Origin: Alternaria dauci
Taxonomy: Eukaryota; Ascomycota; Dothideomycetes; Pleosporales; Pleosporaceae
Length of the DNA stretch: 64,000 bases
NCBI RefSeq assembly: GCF_042100115.1
Contig: NC_091274.1
Location: forward strand, 3,286,001-3,350,000
Direction: 5' to 3'
Below, in pieces: positions 62,001 through 64,000 of the stretch (the first letter of the stretch is position 1; each line of letters begins with the position of its first letter). The notes beneath the pieces were generated by a model that was not told where the DNA came from, made no database searches, and was given only the letters and a program-made list of their open reading frames with translations. The translations under genes were made by a program, and so were the position numbers.

Positions 62001-62860
62001 AAACCCCAGTTTAATACAGATTTTATACCAACTAATTTTAGTAAACCTTTTTCAGTTAGATGTAACTTTTTCTGTATTAAATCAATAGATTGTTTAAATA
62101 ATAGGTAATCTGCTAATTTTTGAGTTATTAAAGGATAATTATCGAAATGATTTGTTATTACTCTTAAATTCTTTAAAGAGCTAACACGATACATAAATGA
62201 ATCTTGACCATGTTTATATATTTTACCTACACCCCATGTTTTTTGTACAGCTTCTAATATTTTTAGATCTTTTTTATGTAAATTAAGTTGAAATATAGGT
62301 TTAACTTGTCATCCTGTTTTCATTCTACAATCTTTATAGATAGATGTTGTAAAACAACCCTCTGCATCTACAAGACCTGTAATATAATAAGGATTAAGAT
62401 AATAAGTGTTATTAAGATTATATCTAGGGTAATTAGAAGTATTTGAAGAATATAGTCTGATAATTTTGTTTTTTAAATTCGTTAAGCTAAATGTTTTGAT
62501 AATATATATATGTAGGCTCCTTTTAACCATTCCTATTAGATTGTTTATTAAAATGAAAATAAATAATGCATACATAAATGGAAAGTAAGCTTGACCATTT
62601 TTATTATTAATTTGGCTTACAACAATACCATGTATAGTTGCATATAATGTTTCTTGACTTAAAGATCATTTGTTTGGAGTTATTTTAGAGTGGTTAGTAG
62701 CTAAAATACTAAAATAGAAAGTTATGAAAGCAGCTATAGTTAGGTACAACCCTATATTAGTTATAGATAGGTTCATGTTTGCTAATAATGGTGTATCTAT
62801 ACTAAATAAGTTCCTAATTTCAAACTGGTCTAGTGGGCTAAGTATTGTATTGTGTTTCAT
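59031..62860 (-). CDS. atp6: ATP synthase subunit a (F0), three exons
   Basis: Proton-channel subunit a of mitochondrial ATP synthase. Exon 1 is 62,860-62,525 (MKHNTILSPLDQFEIRN to INNLIGMV); exon 2 is 61,150-60,924 (PYSFASTSHFILTFSLSFTV to SLGLRLAAN); exon 3 is 59,238-59,031 (ILSGHMLLNILSGFTYNIM to YIKDALELH). Phases join exactly to 771 nt (256 aa), the normal fungal length, and the conserved channel Arg (GLRLAAN) is present. UGA is Trp (NKW). Two group I introns carry endonucleases. Confidence 0.93.
59239..60923 (-). other. atp6 intron 2 (group I)
   Basis: Splits the ANI-LSGHM codon context. Core-like sequence at 60,640-60,905 (plus strand GGGCTTCCCCGGAATTTGG, CCGCGATCACCC), related to that of cox3 intron 3. 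Contains a free-standing GIY-YIG ORF. Confidence 0.75.
59346..60182 (-). CDS. GIY-YIG homing endonuclease in atp6 intron 2
   Basis: 278 aa from the ATG at 60,182 (MVFSDADKDK). KGKSGIYMWTNKLNNKKYVG holds the GIY and YVG motifs, FEIYSPEYNLLKTPGSP the catalytic Glu and Asn region. Two NUMOD1-like repeats follow (YHAIKAAARALDIDKRYIEH and YSSITAAARALGYRQANISL), expected to bind DNA. One UGA Trp codon at about 59,826. Intact. Confidence 0.88.
61151..62524 (-). other. atp6 intron 1 (group I)
   Basis: Lies after LIGMV of exon 1. The ORF is in frame with exon 1. Core elements at 61,190-61,330 on the minus strand (AAATCAGCAGGAAACC, TCAGAGACTACACGT, GATATAGTCCGACTT). Confidence 0.8.
61517..62524 (-). 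CDS. LAGLIDADG homing endonuclease in atp6 intron 1
   Basis: About 335 aa continuing atp6 exon 1 (KRSLHIYIIKT). Motif 1 is PYYITGLVDAEGCFTTS, motif 2 is YWLIGFVEGEGSFMV. Both catalytic acids are kept and UGA codes Trp. It ends NMNSKRIHS. Intact; likely active or recently so. Confidence 0.87.
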
Positions 62861-62924
62861 ATTGTTATATTATGTTCTACTACAAGTATAAATTTTATTA
62901 AATTGTTCCGAAAAAAAATGTCAA

Positions 62925-62958
62925 TGTAATTCCACTTAAGATATTTAAAAGCATATGA
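62925..62958 (-). pseudogene. Small copy of the atp6 exon 3 start
   Basis: Reads SGHMLLNILSGI, matching the first codons of atp6 exon 3 (59,200-59,235), but lies upstream of the atp6 start codon. It is fused to the atp6 leader. Confidence 0.75.
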
Positions 62959-63124
62959 CCTGAAAGTCACAAATTTATTCTATTATTATGTAAACGGACA
63001 ATAAAACTTTTCTTATTTTTCTATAAAATGTTCAATGTAATATTGAAACCCTATATAGTAATAATAATACTCATAATACTCCACCTTATAAGGTGAAATA
63101 AATCTACCAAATAATATGATTAAA

Positions 63125-63598
63125 CTATTGTAGAGAAGGGTCAGATCGTATATGTGCTATAATGTGAGTTACACGAGTATCCCCTCTATTTATAAACCAT
63201 TCAGGTTTTAATGTATAAAGCGAAGCTAACCCAGGACAATCTGGAAATTGCGCCCCATGTGTTCCATGAAAATGAAGTCCAATATCGTTAAAACTAACAA
63301 TAGAAGACTTTGCACCTATTGCACCTCTACGATCTATCTCCCTATTCATTTTATCCTCCAGAAGATTAGCGACTGCACGATAATTACCACTTTGTGTAGA
63401 ATTTATACTATTCATATCATGGACTTGATCTCCACTAGGTCCAGCACACTTTATAGGTTCCATACAAAATTTAAAATGTAAATATAGGACAAGTGATAAT
63501 AGTATTAAACCCCAAATAAGCCAAAAAAATTTAACACTTTTCTCCGGAGTAAAACTTCGGATGGCTCGATAGAAAAAGATTAATGTATTGTATTCCAT
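63125..63598 (-). CDS. Unknown 157-aa ORF behind a copied atp6 leader
   Basis: Starts MEYNTLIFFYRAIRSF, then one membrane segment (FFWLIWGLILLSLVLYLHF) and a hydrophilic C-terminus with HFHGTHGAQFPDCPGL. All Trp codons are TGG and there is no UGA. The 60-odd bases before its ATG (63,599-63,661) are nearly identical to those before atp6 (62,861-62,926), so it may be expressed from a copied leader. No family is recognised. Confidence 0.5.
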   Translation of the reverse strand: MEYNTLIFFYRAIRSFTPEKSVKFFWLIWGLILLSLVLYLHFKFCMEPIKCAGPSGDQVHDMNSINSTQSGNYRAVANLLEDKMNREIDRRGAIGAKSSIVSFNDIGLHFHGTHGAQFPDCPGLASLYTLKPEWFINRGDTRVTHIIAHIRSDPSLQ

Positions 63599-63661
63599 GT
63601 TGTTATATTATGTTCCACTACAAGTATAAATTTTATTAAATTGTTCCGAAAAAAAATGTTA
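63599..63661 (-). promoter_or_regulatory. Copied atp6 leader
   Basis: Nearly identical to 62,861-62,926 directly upstream of atp6 (shared TTTTTTTTCGGAACAATTT on the minus strand). It is probably the untranslated leader or promoter region. Confidence 0.75.
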
Positions 63662-63813
63662 CAATAAAAAAATGGGTTTAAATATGTACTAGGCATAAAG
63701 TTAATCCTTATAATCTATAATCTAAATATAAAGGTGATAGAATTATGAAGTAATACATTACATATCAAATATACTACTATATGTATTTATAAAGAATAAT
63801 TTAAAATCCTATT

Positions 63814-63886
63814 CCAGGTTATTATGATTCAAACATAACAAATCCTCAACTCAAATGAGGCGCCTAACCAACCTGGCTCTAACCCG
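63814..63886 (-). tRNA. Probable tRNA-Ser (UGA)
   Basis: Minus strand: acceptor CGGGTTA/TAACCTG, D-arm GCC...GGC, anticodon arm CCTCA-TTTGAGT-TGAGG with anticodon TGA, T-arm TTATG-TTTGAAT-CATAA. The variable loop is only about five bases, short for a serine tRNA, so the identity is tentative. Confidence 0.6.
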
Positions 63887-64000
63887 TATATAATATACAA
63901 TATACTCTATAAGAGTAAGTAAGAGATGTTTTTAATAAAAAATAAAGTTGTACTCAACCTTTAATGTGTATTATAATGAATTGCTATATCGTATCAGCTC

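Noticed and set aside
39700..64000. Old nuclear mitochondrial insertion (NUMT)
   Set aside because: An old NUMT in a RIP-active genome should show broken frames and C-to-T decay; cob, cox3 and atp6 are intact in code 4. Only a misjoin or a very recent capture fits.

Overview
The window joins two different kinds of fungal DNA. Bases 1-39,693 are the right-hand end of a nuclear chromosome. It has 46-60 nt introns with CTAAC branch points, C-to-T decay of the repeat-induced point mutation (RIP) type, minisatellites, and finally 23 perfect TTAGGG repeats. Bases from about 39,700 to 64,000 are mitochondrial DNA, read with UGA as Trp, AT-rich and full of group I introns. The organism is most likely a filamentous ascomycete (Pezizomycotina, plausibly Dothideomycetes/Pleosporales). 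The species cannot be named from the sequence. The telomere array points outward exactly where the mtDNA begins, so the join is either an assembly chimera or a real capture of mtDNA at a chromosome end. The intact mitochondrial reading frames favour a misjoin.

Nuclear part. A subtelomeric unit is present twice, offset by about 25,075 bp (unit A 1 to about 13,090; unit B about 24,776 to 38,000). Each unit starts in a 68-bp repeat array and carries a divergent pair of large helicase genes: an SNF2-like protein on the minus strand and a zinc-knuckle UPF1-like SF1 helicase on the plus strand. They share a promoter with a four-times repeated 16-mer. Each unit ends in a 22-bp minisatellite that decays into AT-rich, RIP-like DNA. 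This resembles the helicase-bearing subtelomeric elements of other fungi (yeast Y', TLH-type genes), but with two helicases. Five unique-sequence differences were found between the units, all CpA to TpA in unit B; one is a stop codon that breaks its UPF1-like gene. Between the units lies a three-gene module that I do not recognise as a known system: a 719-aa protein with a ParB-like motif, a 1242-aa protein and a 620-aa protein. All three are intact once short introns are removed. Unit B is capped by about 66 copies of an 18-bp telomere-associated repeat and then the telomere.

Mitochondrial part. The standard genes cob, cox3 and atp6 are all on the minus strand, broken by nine group I introns with LAGLIDADG or GIY-YIG homing endonuclease ORFs. 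cob and cox3 have micro-exons (32, 10 and 11 nt). There are tRNAs for Asn, Gln and probably Ser, and a truncated tRNA.

Four layers sit on top of these genes. (1) A GNAT acetyltransferase gene of nuclear character lies antisense inside a cob intron. (2) A family of short palindromic hairpins with conserved T/A-tract arms and variable cores is inserted in spacers and inside homing-endonuclease ORFs. (3) A structured repeat of about 170-220 bp occurs three times. (4) Partial copies of cob, cox3 and atp6 ends are attached to unknown ORFs, including an in-frame cox3::orf fusion.
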